DNA of 64,000 nucleotides from NCBI GenBank assembly GCA_038373865.1, contig JAXGGA010002028.1:62001-126000 (forward strand), written 5' to 3'. The notes below the pieces were generated by a model. It saw only the letters and a list, made by a program, of their open reading frames with translations, was not told where the DNA came from and searched no databases. Source of the DNA: Uloborus plumipes (lineage: Eukaryota > Arthropoda > Arachnida > Araneae > Uloboridae). Positions within the stretch are counted from its first letter, which is position 1. The number at the start of each line of letters is the position of its first letter. Position numbers and translations under genes: made by a program. Below, piece by piece: positions 46,324 to 58,650 of this stretch.

Positions 46324-47284
46324 CAAATATTCTCAATGCAAGTTAAAAAAGGATTTTTTTTCTTCAGTTCTTAATTTACTTTTTGGCTGATTTTTTTTCA
46401 TTTTTAAGTATTTTACGGGGGAGTTATCATAACGTGGATCAGATCCGACGTTAACTGTGAATTTGTGTGAAGAACATTGGCACACACGCCCACTCACATT
46501 TTACCATTTTTAAATGTATGAGAAGATTATAATTTTTTACTTTTGTACTTTTCGAAAGCTTAACAAACATGCTTTAATTTCATGAAATCCATAACAAAAT
46601 CAATAAAAGGAACCTCAATTTAATTTCCTTAAACCACCATTTCAATTCTCCATTTCTGATAAGTATTACTTGGATTAAATCACTACAAGTTAACTTCGAG
46701 TTAGGTAGAAGTTATTACCCAACTAAAACGTAAAAGTAATCATCTAGTTAAAATCAACGAAATCTTTTCAAACAGAGAGTTAAGAGAAAAAGCTTTTCAA
46801 AAAGTAAACATGAGAGCTAGAAAACTGAATAATTCATTTCCTGCTTATTAATTCAGCACATTCTAATCAAACAAAGATTAACACCGAAGAATCATTCATA
46901 AGTGGAACCGTACACGTCAAGTTCAATTTGTTCTGAAGCCTCATTTCATCCAGTAAAAATTCAGGAACATTCTTTTGAATAAATCGAGTATCGCTTCGAT
47001 ACAGATTTTGATCAAAATTTGAAATTAAAGGCATATTCTGGATTATCTCCCCACTAAAAAAAGTGAAAAAGTGGGCTATTTCTTTAGTCAAAATTGATGT
47101 AAAAACCAAAAGATCAAAAACGCTTAGTAAGAATACTGATCAATATTTTTCAACATCAAAAACTGCCAAGATGCTTAAAGATCCACAAAATTTTCAAAAT
47201 TAAGTTAGACAATTGTTTTTATGATGGCGCTTAAAAAACTAATTTAGAATGCTCTTTTTTTAAATAATTGTTTCTTTTAAATGT
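46324..47284. other. AT-rich DNA, nothing recognisable
   Basis: Short unmatched frames only; no repeat ends were found. Confidence 0.5.
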
Positions 47285-47520
47285 AGACCGGGGCACTAAC
47301 TAAACTTTTTGGGAAGGGGAAAATTCTCAATTTGCCAAATGAAATTCCTAATTTTACCGAATGACAAAATACGAGCATGATCACATGTAAAAAAAAAAAA
47401 AAAAAAAGTATCAGTGTTGCAGTATTGACTCCAAATTTTTTGAATAAGGAATTTTCTGGGAGGTCACAGTGACCTCCAGTGACCTTCCACCGGGACTTTT
47501 AACTGAAAGTGTGTGGAATG

Positions 47521-47680
47521 TAATTAAAGGGGCAAGTGAATAAGGGTGATATGTAACATTTTTTTCAATTTCTAGAAAAAGATTTTAAAAAAAAAATTAC
47601 CTTTTCACCTTCATCCATGGTAAAAAGTATGTTTTTCCAAAATTGTCATATATCATCTTTATCCACTTGCTCTTTCAGTT
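47521..47680. mobile_element. MITE, same family as 17287-17541
   Basis: TAATTAAAGGGGCAAGTGAA is mirrored by ATCCACTTGCTCTTTCAGTTA. The interior shares ACCTTCATCCATGGTAAAAAG in reverse with the other copy. TA flanks are compatible with a Tc1/mariner-type origin. Confidence 0.7.
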
Positions 47681-47689
47681 ACAATGTTG

Positions 47690-47995
47690 TACAAAATTGT
47701 CAGAACGCATTTCTATATCAGAAAAGGACGGAAATAACTTGGTATTAAAGTTGCAAACCAACTGTTCTTTGCATAAATTTTCAAACACATACGCATCCTC
47801 AACTCTAGATAGTATACTGTCTAATCTTTTATCGTACGACCTTCCTCGAATTTGCGCATGCCTGAGGTCTCTTCTGATTTTCCTAAAACAGGGGGAAATG
47901 CAAAGTAACATTCAACCAGGAAGTAAAAACTGAAAGCACCATCAAGTGCGTCTCTTACCTATCACCCCTTTTTCAAATGGAAGCGTTCATGACTG
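47690..47995 (-). repeat. Inverted fragment of the repeat at 56500-56690
   Basis: The reverse complement shares CTTCCATTTGAAAA, GGGGTGATAGG, GACCTCAGGCATGCGCA and AAAAGATTAGACAGTATA with about 56515-56690. It gives the uninterrupted sequence across the third solo-LTR insertion site. Confidence 0.75.
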
Positions 47996-48004
47996 CCAGT
48001 AATT

Positions 48005-48722
48005 TTACTTCCTTTTACGTAGTAAAGGAAGTATTGTGATCGCGAAAAAAAAGTCACTCAAATTTGGGTCTAAATTTTGATTTTGCTCACCCCTGAATGA
48101 ATGTTGAGTCGTTTTTTCGACCTGTCAGCACGTGCATATGTACCTGCCAACATATAACCAACCGAAAAATCATTTTCAATCACCCCTGAGTTAATTACGA
48201 CGAGTTTTCTCGTGACGTCTGTATGTGCGTATGTGCGTATGTGGGTCGCATAACTCAAAAACTAAATGCCATAGAAGCTTCTAGCTTGGTATGTAGGCTC
48301 TGAGGATGGTCTAGTTGTGCACCTCCCCTTGTGGTTGCATTTGAATGTTCCCAAGGGGGTGTTTTACCCCTTTTTTGGGGTAAATCAGTGTTAATTTCAA
48401 TGCAGACTCAAGTGATATGAATTGGCGCGACCACTTGGCGATATGTCACCAAGTGTTTGACGCCAACTTGGCGACAAATTTGGCGAAAAAAATATTTTTT
48501 GAAATTGGGTTCAATTTGGCGCTATTGGCGATATTTCGTGAAAAATCCACTGAATGATGTTAAAATCGGCGATATTTAGAAAATGAATCATTGTAAAACA
48601 TTTGTTTTCATTGTTTCGTGGCAAACTAGGGGTGTAAATGTTCAAATTGCTATCTTGCTCACTCCTAGCACTATTTTAACACTAAGGCATCTACAAAGAA
48701 ATTTACACGTAAAAGGAAGTAG
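48005..48722. repeat. Inverted-ended repeat (CTTCCTTTTACGT tips)
   Basis: TACTTCCTTTTACGT at 48006 is mirrored by ACGTAAAAGGAAGTAG at 48707-48722. The left tip also folds on itself (ACTTCC...GGAAGT). Direct GTATGTGC repeats and a TTGGCG-rich block lie inside. Classification is unknown. Confidence 0.55.
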
Positions 48723-48734
48723 TGTGGGACCCAT

Positions 48735-49490
48735 ACCAGATTTTTCATTTTAATCTGTAGTGACCAGGATTCAAGCATACTAACAAAATAGGTAATGTAA
48801 TGCGAACAAAAATGACTAAATCATTTGGAAAATGCGTCGCAAATAAAACCTCAAATCTATCATTAAAACAAATCTCTGATTAAAATTGCTCTAAAATTGT
48901 TGTGTAACGAGGTATCCGGAATAAATTCTTTCATGCATAAAAAGCTGAAATAGAACTTCGACTTTAATTTAACAAATAAAATGGTTAAACAAAAGAGGTT
49001 TGCCTTGAGATCAACTTTTAAACTTCTTTGAGCTTCAATATTTACTTGACTCTCCTCTCCCTCCAATTAATTGGAGCAAAAGAATTAAAGAGGAATTATA
49101 TCAAAAAAATAATTACTCAACCGAACGATGAGTATTAGAAATTAAGCGTAAGTTCAAATTAAATATAATTAAAAGAGTACACAGAAGCTGTCTAAATTCT
49201 TGTGTATTTTAGCGCTTCAATAAGATTGGAATAAAATGAAATTGGTGTATAATTGAACATTATTTCATGGGAAGTCGATCATCGATACATTCATATCTGA
49301 CCTTTTTTTTTTTCAGAAATTTTTATCCAAAATTAACGAGAGTTTGAACTTTGAGATTAAAAAAAAAAAACACCAGTGCATTTTTTTTAACGCTTAGACT
49401 CCGACTCTACTTCTTAAAGACTGACCTTTCTTCTTTTCCCTGCCATGTTTTTTCGCAGTGAAAATATTTTTCAGTGAATACAAAACGCTT
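48735..49490. other. No supported feature
   Basis: AT-rich DNA without matched ends or coding pattern. Confidence 0.5.
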
Positions 49491-49499
49491 CGAGCTCAT

Positions 49500-50026
49500 C
49501 AGGGGTACCCATCACCCCCAAGCTCAATGGCGCAAATCCCCTCCCCCAAATTTTTCACAACCCTATTGTGCTTTATATTTTTATCCCTCTTTATTTTATT
49601 TATTTTTTTAAAATTATCATTTATTTATTTTTTTAAATATTATTTATTTGTTTTTTTAACTATTTATTTCTTTAAATAATTTATTTCTTCAAATTTTAAC
49701 TATTATTTTTTTCTATATTAATCTTTTAAAGTACTAATTATGCGCAGAATATAATCGCTTTTTTCCCCTTCCCAGACATTCCAAGCACTTTTCTATACAC
49801 GCACAAAAATAAGTAAATAAATGAATAAATAAATAACAATAAAGAAATAATTCAAATTAAAAAAATAAATTAACGAATAATTTAAATTAAAAAATCAGTA
49901 AATAATTTAATTTAAAAAATTAGTTAATAATTTAAATAAATAAGTTAATTAGTTTAAAAAAAATCCCCCCCTCCCAAATTTTGATGGCGCAACTTGCGCC
50001 ATATTCCTCCCCTGTGGGCACCCTTG
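49500..50026. mobile_element. hAT MITE with inverted AT-microsatellite core, 527 bp
   Basis: The ends are CAGGGGTACCCA and TGGGCACCCTTG, with perfect 8 bp duplications GAGCTCAT at 49492-49499 and 50027-50034. The core has TTTA/TTTTTA repeats on one side and AAAT/TAAA repeats on the other, so it folds as a long A:T hairpin. ATGGCGCAA lies in both subterminal regions. Confidence 0.88.
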
Positions 50027-50303
50027 GAGCTCATTGATGTATAACATACTTTAGACATCGTGAATATGTAAAAAAAAAAGTAGTAAAATTTATCCGGTAA
50101 ATCAAATTTAGGCAAAAAGCTTGTTTTACATTATTTTTTATATTGCTTACGAGATATTTCCACGTTTGGATTGCTCTGGAAATGTCATTGTCAACTTAAC
50201 TAAACTAAAACTATATCAAAAACTAAAACCAAACACGAAAGGAACGAAGTATGAACATTGTTCGGTAATTTAGAATAGTCAGACAATTTTGTTGACTCGC
50301 AAC

Positions 50304-51177
50304 CAGCTTGTTTGGAGTCAATTACGAGAAAGTGTAATCGATTACAATTATGATTACGATATGAAAATTTGGAGATTACGATTACAGTCCTCTGCCAAAT
50401 CGCAATTACGATCACAGTAACGATTAGATTATGAAAAAAGTAATCGATTACGATTATTATATGCCGATTACGATTTCGATTATGCGATTATAGCTTTGGA
50501 AATATATATTACATATTTATACGCAGAGGAGGATCCAGAAATTTTGTTGTTTGGGGGGGTCAAGTTTCAATGCACCTTTAAGTTAAGCGGAAGGAAAATA
50601 AAGCATGAAAAATTTAAACCTTCTTTAAAATATCATATAAGATTGCACAGCAAGTAATGTTTTTATTATATTCGGTTAAATTAACCATTTATTAATTTTT
50701 GTAAAACTTAACTTACGAAAAATATAAATTGGCAATTTATAAATTGTCTATATGTAATCAATATTGAAATTATAAAATTCTTTAAAATAAAATTCTCAAA
50801 AATTTTTATAAAATTCTCAAGTAAAATTTAGCATTTTTTAAACATAAAATGTTTTAAAATCTATAAATACAGCAGTTTTTCTTCTTTTATATACTTATGG
50901 ATTAAAAACAATAGGAGCATTAAAATATAAAGCATAAACCAAGATTAAGAGTATATGTGAAAATCTTTTGGAAAAAAAAGTCAGATTACACGATTACAAG
51001 GTAAAATTACGATTATTGAAAGAGAGATTATAATTATGATTACACAAGAAATATTGATTAAAATTACGATTACATGATTTCGAGTGTTCCATTTCCAAAT
51101 TATGATTACGATTACAAAAAAAAATGCAATCGATTACGCGGATTACGATTACGCAATCGGCGATTACTCCAAGCTTG
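50304..51177. mobile_element. hAT-like element with GATTAC repeats, 874 bp
   Basis: The left end CAGCTTGTTTGGAGTCAATT and right end GATTACTCCAAGCTTG are inverted. The flanks CTCGCAAC and CTTGCAAC are an 8 bp duplication with one mismatch. GATTACGATTACG-type repeats fill both subterminal regions. It sits inside a diverged 82 bp repeat unit like those at 35171. A stray hAT-like tip (GGAGGATCCAG) lies at about 50527. Confidence 0.8.
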
Positions 51178-51544
51178 CTTGCAACTTCACTCCTAGAATG
51201 GAAACAGATTTCTACTATTTTTAATAAATAGTCGTTTGTTTACCAAAAGAGTCCTAACATTTGGTTTGCAAATTATATACAGGGGGCCTGTCCCAATTTC
51301 AAAGCCACGGCTTGGTTGTTTGCAATGATTACCGCAAAATTCGTTCTGAGTATAAATTTTATAATGATGGAAAAGTTGTATCGGCAGATTAAATATTTTC
51401 TGTCATTTCTCTTTATGAATAATACAGTCTACTGTTTGTTATTGACAAAACATTGTGTTTTAAAATTACGAGTGCTTATTTTAGTCTCAAATTACCCGAA
51501 GTTATTAGCTGTTGCTCTTATTTTTTATAGTAATCCTGCTTTAA

Positions 51545-51954
51545 CCCCTTTAAGCAGTTTGCCCGTACGGTGTACGTGCTACCCGAAATTGGCCTCATCT
51601 GGTTTGCCCGTACGGCGTACGGGCATCGATATTTTGGGATTTCCTTTTCTGGTTTGCCCGAACTGTTCGGAAAATTGTAAACCTCAAAATTCACAGTAAG
51701 TGTGAGAGAAATTTTTGCATAACTTGTAAACCATTCTTTACTGCCTGCAGAATGTACTTGAAAAATGCAAACATTTAGGGTTTTTGTGACCAAAATTTTA
51801 AAATAAAAAATGTTGTAAAAGCATTAAAAACTAATAAAAAATTTAAAAAATCTTAATATTCTTATTCTGTTAAATATAGTACTTAACTATATGCAATAAA
51901 AAAATATGCCTTTTTTGAAAGCATTTCTGGTAAAATAATTGACCGCTTAAAGGG
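51545..51954. mobile_element. piggyBac-like MITE, 410 bp
   Basis: CCCCTTTAAGCAGTTTGCCCG...GACCGCTTAAAGGG lies between TTAA at 51541-51544 and 51955-51958. The left part contains three TTTGCCCG(T/A)AC words and CCGTACGG palindromes. It has no transposase. Confidence 0.85.
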
Positions 51955-51958
51955 TTAA

Positions 51959-53220
51959 AGGAGGAGCTAGGTTCATTCCATACGAAAAAGTACGCTTTCG
52001 ATTTTTGTTTCGACACATTTAATACATATTTTTTTATATACTTTGTAAACAATAAAAATAAAATTTGAGAAATAGTCTGTGAAATTTTCCCTAATATTTA
52101 TGAAGTTATGACCCATTGACAGCGACTTTTCACAGATATCTCAATGAATTACAAAAATAAATAAATCATTGCGGGTGCCCCTCTGAATTCATAACTGGAT
52201 CATCTAAAACTAAAAAATAAAAATGGCTTTATTTATTAATAAGTTTATGCAGTCAACAACCAGGTTTTTATTTATCTTGTTGTATAGAACCTGCTTTTCA
52301 TCAATAAAATTTAAAATTTTGATCTTTTTAAGCACATTAAAATTAAAAATATTTAGCATGAAATACTGCTTCAATGTGTTGTAATTATAGAAATATCTAT
52401 TAACTGTATCAAATCAATTATGGAACATATTCTTTTTATTTAATCGAGAATGTGCCTTAATTAATGTCCCTTACTTATCGATTTACCTCAAGAAATGTTG
52501 TAATTACGATAGAAAGTATTAAACATCCAATCATACTCAACACCACTTTTGATTAGCGGAGGCTGTAATCGTACCGTTTCGGACATTTGGAATGTGTATC
52601 CAGTTTGGTCAGGCACATAATGAAAGGAATCTCCAGATAAAGCTGTTTACTTTCTAAGTTACTCGATACGACTAGAGCATTACTCTTCCTAGGAACGGTT
52701 CTTAAGTTGTCTTGACTACTAAGATATCTTATTTCTTCAAATGCTGCGATAAGTCTCTTATTTCTTTTGTTGTGATTCATTTCCTTATTTTAATCGATAT
52801 AAAGTGTTGGTTGGGGTAGCCATGAGTTCCGAAAGAATGCAAAAGTAGTTCCTTATAATATTAGCTAAGATTAGTATTGTGGAATCCGAAATAATTGAAA
52901 CGTAAAACTTATGCTGTTGCAGTTCTTTGGAAATTAATACAAGTTGATTTGCTATATAGATATCCATTTTCTGCAATAAATACTCGGAATACATTTTGCG
53001 AAGATTTATAAGACAAAATTCGAAATAATTCAATGAGACCTGTGCTGTAAGTTATTTTCAATAATCGCTTGATCAAGAATGTTATAATTGTCTATTTTCG
53101 TCGAAATAAAATTAAAATGTGTTTTAAAGTGTAGAGAGAAAGTACAAAAAATGTTATGAAATCAGTATTATTTTATCAAAATTGGAATTGGAAAAGCTTT
53201 ATTTGTTTAGCATTTTCTTA
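51959..53220. other. AT-rich DNA, nothing recognisable
   Basis: Several short minus-strand frames occur (for example 52553-52780 and 52785-53033). None has a recognisable motif. Confidence 0.5.
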
Positions 53221-53451
53221 ACCCCCGACGCAACAAGGAAGGGGGTTTGATGTGGCTGTCAATCTGCGTCTGTGGCACTCTAGTGCCTAAACGGATGGAC
53301 TGATTTTAATTTTTTTGTTTGAAAGGAGAGTTTACCGAGAGTGCTCTTAGCTAGGTAGCGTCTTCGGATGAGATAAATTAACGAAGATAGTAAATTACAA
53401 ACCTTTAAAACGTTTTTCGCAATTTCTGAAGTGAAAAATGACTTGAAAATA

Positions 53452-54871
53452 CACTGCTCGACATTGAAAATGCAACACCAAGAAGGAGTGGTCAGAAATT
53501 CAGGCAAATTTTGCCGTAGACGCACGTCAGTGAGTTATGCAAATGATATGAAATGCGCAGCTCTCCGACGCACGTGAAGTAAGATATAAGAGAATGAAGT
53601 TGAAAAGTGGGCTATGTTCATGTTGGTTTTTCTGCCAGACTAATTATCGGAGAAATTTGGTTTTTGTCTCGAAGGATACGTGTGATAGGAGGAAATGCCA
53701 CGCCGTCCTCAACGAAGACACTTCCAGCATATAGACGACTTTACAAGGGGTATGGTGATCGGACTGAGAAGGGGAGGTTGGTCCATACGTCAAATTGCAG
53801 CTGATACCCACATGGATGCAAGACTGTGCATCGGCTGTGTCGGAGATGATCGGAAAGAGGAAATGTAGCCACATTGAGGGGTGCAGGTGCAGCCAGAGTG
53901 ACGTCAGACCGCTTGGATCGACGGATTCACCGACAAGCTGTGGCGGACCCGCAAGTCACTTGTACGTCGATTCTGCTGCACGTGCAAGGTACCCTGTATG
54001 TTCCTGTGTCGACCAGAACCATTTCCCGTCGACTGGTTGCACGTGGCCTGAAATCACGGCGCCCGCTAAGAAGACTGCCATTGACCTCACAGCACAGACT
54101 CCAACGTTTGGAATGGTGCCGGACCAGAGCGACGTGGATGGCAGAATGGCAAACCGTAGTGTTCTCAGATGAATCCCGCTTCTGTTTGTCCAGCGATAGT
54201 CATCGCATCCGTGTATGGCGTCGACGTGGAGAAAGATCGAATCCGGCAGTAACTGTGGAACGCCCCACAGCGCGACAACGTGGCATAATAGTTTGGGGCG
54301 CTATTGCATACAATTCCGTATCACCTCTAGTTCGTATTCGGGGCCACTATGACGGCCCAACGATATGTAGATAATGTACTGCGGCCGGTGACAATCTCCT
54401 ACCTTCAGGGTCTGCCAAATGCAATTTTTCAACAGGATAACGCCCGGCCTCACAGTGCTCGAATCAGCCAACATGCTCTACGAGGTGTACAGATGCTTTC
54501 CTGGCCACCATACTCTCCTGACTTGTCACCAATCGAACATGTGTGGGACGTGATTGGACGCCGTTTGCAGAACCTGTCACTGCCTCGTTCAGAGGACGAA
54601 CTGTGGCAAATGGTTGAAAGGGAATGGAGTGCCATCCCTCAGGACACCATCCGCAGGCTTATTGACTCCATGCCTAGACGTGTTTCTTCGTGCATCGCTG
54701 TCCGCGGTGGTCCTACTTCTTACTGAGCCGACGCCGTCCTCGCTCTAAATTTTGCTTATTTATTTTGAAATAAATATCACTTATTGTTCCATGCTGTCTC
54801 TGTCTTCTTACCAAATTTCATCAATTTCTGACCACTCCTTCTTGGTGTTGCATTTTCAATGTCGAGCAGTG
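53452..54871 (+). mobile_element. Tc1-like element, copy 2 (full length, inactive)
   Basis: 1420 bp with the same CACTGCTCGACATTG ends as copy 1, with TA at 53450-53451 and 54872-54873. The flanks align with the uninterrupted repeat at about 5520-5570, which confirms insertion at a TA. Orientation is opposite to copy 1. Confidence 0.95.
53695..54726 (+). pseudogene. Tc1-like transposase, copy 2, frameshifted
   Basis: The start is MPRRPQRRHFQHIDDF at 53695. One C is missing near 53822 relative to copy 1 (GATGCAAG-ACTG), which throws the frame inside the first helix-turn-helix. The frame resumes as LRGAGAARV and runs through VVFSDESRFC, so the first catalytic aspartate is kept. A one-base insertion in GGCCACTATG (near 54345) shifts the frame again; it is shared with copy 1. 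The last frame holds FQQDNARPHSAR and SPDLSPIEHVWD, keeping the second aspartate and the glutamate, and ends GGPTSY. All three catalytic residues survive, but no single frame joins them. Confidence 0.93.
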
Positions 54872-54965
54872 TATAAAAAGAAAAAACAGACCAAAATGAA
54901 GAGAAATTTTTTTCTGCCTCTGATAGAATGTGTTTGGAACTTTCATGTTAATGAAACTCGGATTA

Positions 54966-55567
54966 CAGTGAACTCTCACTTATACACCGCCTCATTTTTG
55001 CGCCTTTTTCACTTATACGACGATTTTCAATGGTCCCAGCACATTCCATAGCAAACGTGTTTCTGCCTTAGCCCTTGCTTAGGGGCGGTTACTCACTGCT
55101 CAATGATAGTATCGTTCGTTTATGCGTCGTTCTTAAAATAAATGTTTCACTTATGCGCCGAATTTTCCGTAAAGTGTAAAAAATTTAATTTATTTTTTTT
55201 TAAAAATGAGCATTTTTCTTCACTTTCCTCTTCAGTCTTTCGCCTTTATTGCTCACGGAAGGCATTTTTTCCGCATGAACTAGAGTTCGGAGAGGGACAA
55301 TTATCTATTATGCATCGTTTTAAAAGGAACAGTTTGTAATTAGGTATGCTGCAATTTTTGTTTTTTCTTTGTTATTGTAGTTACGTTACAGTAATTGCCA
55401 AACCGTAGAATATGTCCCTTGTCTAAAAAACATTCTTATTCATTCTCTCATTAGAACCTATGTTGCGTTTTAGTCCTTTAAATAGGCTTGTTCATTTATA
55501 CGTCTCTCTCATTTATGCGCCTTTTTCTGTTGGTCCCTTGGGCCGGCGCATAAGTGAGAGTTCACTG
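54966..55567. mobile_element. pogo-like MITE, copy 2, 602 bp
   Basis: CAGTGAACTCTCACTTATAC is mirrored by ATAAGTGAGAGTTCACTG with TA at 54964-54965 and 55568-55569. It is the same family as 39266-39808. The flanks rejoin to match the old repeat (GAATTATAACG near 5615). Confidence 0.9.
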
Positions 55568-56689
55568 TATAACGTTTTCTAGCAAATGCGACTAGGCCTT
55601 TATTTACGCGATTGATAAACCGATGGCATTGTTGGCGGACAAGGAAAGAAAACTCAATGATTCAAATGTTTATCTGTCGCCTTTTTCTATTTGTTAACAA
55701 TAAAAAGATTTGTAATTGATTTTAGTACAAGGATTTTAAAAGGATTTTCAATTTTCACTCTTTATTCGGCTTTTGCGACTGGCAAATTTCATTGGTAAGG
55801 ATTCTTTCCTTTTCCGTGTTTACCAAGTCTTCTCGAGAACAATTATTATTCAACCGCGACGAGATGGCCGGTGTCAATCAAATGAGAAAACGAGTCCATT
55901 CCTTAATAGGTAGAGAAGGAAGAAACTCCAGTGTGCCATATTTGCAAGTTTAGCGACATTTTGGCGAAGTGATAAGTTTTATGAAATATTAAATAATTCT
56001 TCGAGCTTTATAGCAAACCATTTGAAATTTATCGTCTGTAACATGAATTGCACTTACTTACACTATTTAATGCAGCCACAACTGCATTTGGCGAGGAAGT
56101 GAAAACAAGTCTTTGCTTTCTTTATTGCAACCCTTATGTTACCATTTTGTTTTTAAATTTTAATGAACAGTTGGAGGCGCTGCAGTCAATGGCCAATGGC
56201 TGGGGAAAGATATAAAACCAAGACCCACCTACTTTCTTGTATCCAATGAGAAATCTTTCTCGATTGTGCAAAAATTAAAATAGGTTCCTCTTTGGCTAAT
56301 TTCTCAAATTGGGAGACCAATAAAGGTAAGCAAGGTGACGTATTCAAGCTTTATAACCAATGCCGCAATTGGGAATCCCATTCCTCAATTTTCATCTGCG
56401 TATCACCCCTTCCTAAAAATGGATAATCCTGAAAAAAGGAGGAGTCATAGGCCATTTCTGCGAAGTTGAATTATATACTGTTTGTCTGCGTATTGCTCGC
56501 CTGGCAGTCACGATCGCTTCCATTTGAAAACGGGGTGATAGGATAATTGACGCACTTGCCGGTGCTTTCGCTTCTTACTTCCTGTTGAATGTTACTTCGC
56601 ATTTCTCCCCTATTTTGAGGAAATCCAAAGAGACCTCAGGCATGCGCAGATGCGAGGAAGGTTTTACGATAAAAGATTAGACAGTATAT

Positions 56690-57296
56690 TGTAACGAGTC
56701 CGTAGCACCTTCAACTTTCTTTAATTGAGCATTCCAATCTTGAGGAAGTAACTATAAATTTATTTACAAGTATGTACACTATTTACAATAAGAGCAGGAA
56801 ACAATTGCTAAACATCCAGCAATTAGGTAGCAAACAGTACACTGTACTCTCAACAGTAACTCAGCACCACGTATCTAACGTGAACAGTAATTAAGCAATT
56901 ACAAAAGCAAAACAACCATTCGCCCATGCGAATGAAAACGAGTCTCCAGAAATCAAAATCTGAAAAGAACTAACTGACTGTGTTCAAGGCCAGCTATTTA
57001 TACTCTCAAGGAAACCTCTACTACGTTCTAGCAAAATCCGGAGTGTTCCGATTCATTCATAATTTGAACAATCCATTCACGAAACTTCTAGTATAAAAAG
57101 AAAAACCACGCGAAAATGTCTTCACGCTTATTAAATGCGGGGCAAGTGTAAAAACTACAAAACGTTACAAGGCCGGTATACAAGTGATAAAGGTGATATC
57201 TTCAGATACTTTTGCAACATGACGTCAGATAAAACCAAAACTAATGAAAATGATGCAAGGCAGGAAAAACAACAACTATTTACAAGATTTGTAGCA
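56690..57296. mobile_element. Solo LTR, copy 3
   Basis: 607 bp, TGTAACGAGTCC...TTTGTAGCA, homologous along its length to the other two. The flanks (GTATAT left, TTATAT right) are only roughly duplicated, so one edge has changed. The reversed repeat at 47690-47995 shows the uninterrupted site. Confidence 0.75.
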
Positions 57297-57396
57297 TTAT
57301 ATTTTGATTTAAAATGCTTTTAGAACAGTGAAGTTCGTTTTAATATGAGGTCGGCAATTGGGTCGTGTTTTTTTAATTTTTAATTTAATCTTAGTA

Positions 57397-58650
57397 GGGG
57401 AAGGTGGGGTACCTCGGACCTATTTTCACTTTTCAATTTTTAAAGGGTCACACTACCTCATAAATGACCACAAGACCGGAAATAAAATTTATTGCTTATT
57501 TCAAAAGTAAAAGTTATTTAAAACACTCGGAAAAAAATAGCATTACTCTACCTAAATTATTTAAAAAGTTATAAGTGACTTTAGGGCATGCATGCTATGT
57601 GTTCTAATGGAAAAGCAAAACCTTAAAGTGCTTTTTCTCGATGATCAGTTTTTAGTGTTTCTATGTTACTGGAAATGCTAAGGAATTTTTTCTAGTAAAG
57701 AAACAACGTTAAAGCAATATTTTTGGCACTCAAGATAATATATTTGACAAAGCTGTGCATTAAATAAGCATTTCATAAATTGCTAAAATTTTTAGAGCTT
57801 ATTAAACCTCGAAAAACAAAATTTTCTAAGAATATTTTACATAAAAGGTCACAAAATATTTTCAAATCAATATATACGAAAATGAATGCACAGATTTTTA
57901 GAGGTAATTCTTGTGATCATTTAGCAAAAAGCAATTTTGAAATTAGTTCAAAAACAAAAAAGCCTTAGGGTATTTAAAAAATTGAAATTTTCTTAAATTT
58001 TTCAAATTTTCAAAAAAAATGAACTAAATTTTTAATGCTTGAAAATAAATTATTGATTGTTAAATAAGTGCGGAAACCAAGATTTCAAAGAATACATTTT
58101 TCTCGTAAATTTAAGAAAATTGCTGGAAAGGTACTGTAACCCCTTAATTTCATAATTATTTGCCAAATCTAAATATAAATACCTTTAGTTGAAACTTTAT
58201 GATTTTTTACACTCCATATAATTATCTTAAAAATGTATTTAACTTATTTCAATTATATTTTTTGAAATAAACAGAATGCGTTTAGAACCGAGGTACACCA
58301 CTGGTGGTATACCTTGAGTCTTGGGATGGTGTACTTTGGACCAATGATTAACAGGTAAAGAAAACCTGATTTTTAGTAAGAATATCACTATTTATCAATC
58401 AGTAAACCACACGTACATTTAGAAATACATTTTTTATTTGTTTCAAAGATAAATAAAAATTTAGATCTTATTATTTTGTTACGTTTCCCTTTTTATAAAA
58501 TACCAAGATGCTCTAGCTTCTGAAAACCATGCTAAAGATTGTTTTTTAAGCTACACTTATTTCTAACCAAGATTGTAATTGGATAAGCCAATTCCAAATG
58601 TTAAATTCTCGAGCTGCTTTCTGATCCACCAGATAGTATTGGGTGTAGTA
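57397..58650. other. AT-rich DNA after a lone GGGGAAGGTGGGG end
   Basis: AGGGGAAGGTGGGGTACCTC resembles the left tip of the 31150 element. Near 58290-58350 direct GGT(A/G)TACC/GGACC words recur, but no inverted partner was found, so the element, if any, is truncated. Confidence 0.4.

Larger units (their letters stand above)
53221..57420 (+). repeat. Old interspersed repeat, copy 2, broken by three insertions
   Basis: The parts 53221-53451, 54872-54965, 55568-56689 and 57297-57420 read in order as one repeat. Much of it matches 5295-5925, and 56500-56690 matches 47690-47995 in reverse. The breaks are a Tc1 element, a pogo-like MITE and a solo LTR. Confidence 0.65.

Noticed and set aside
49458..49679. 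73-codon hydrophobic frame
   Set aside because: It is translated T-rich microsatellite inside a hAT MITE.
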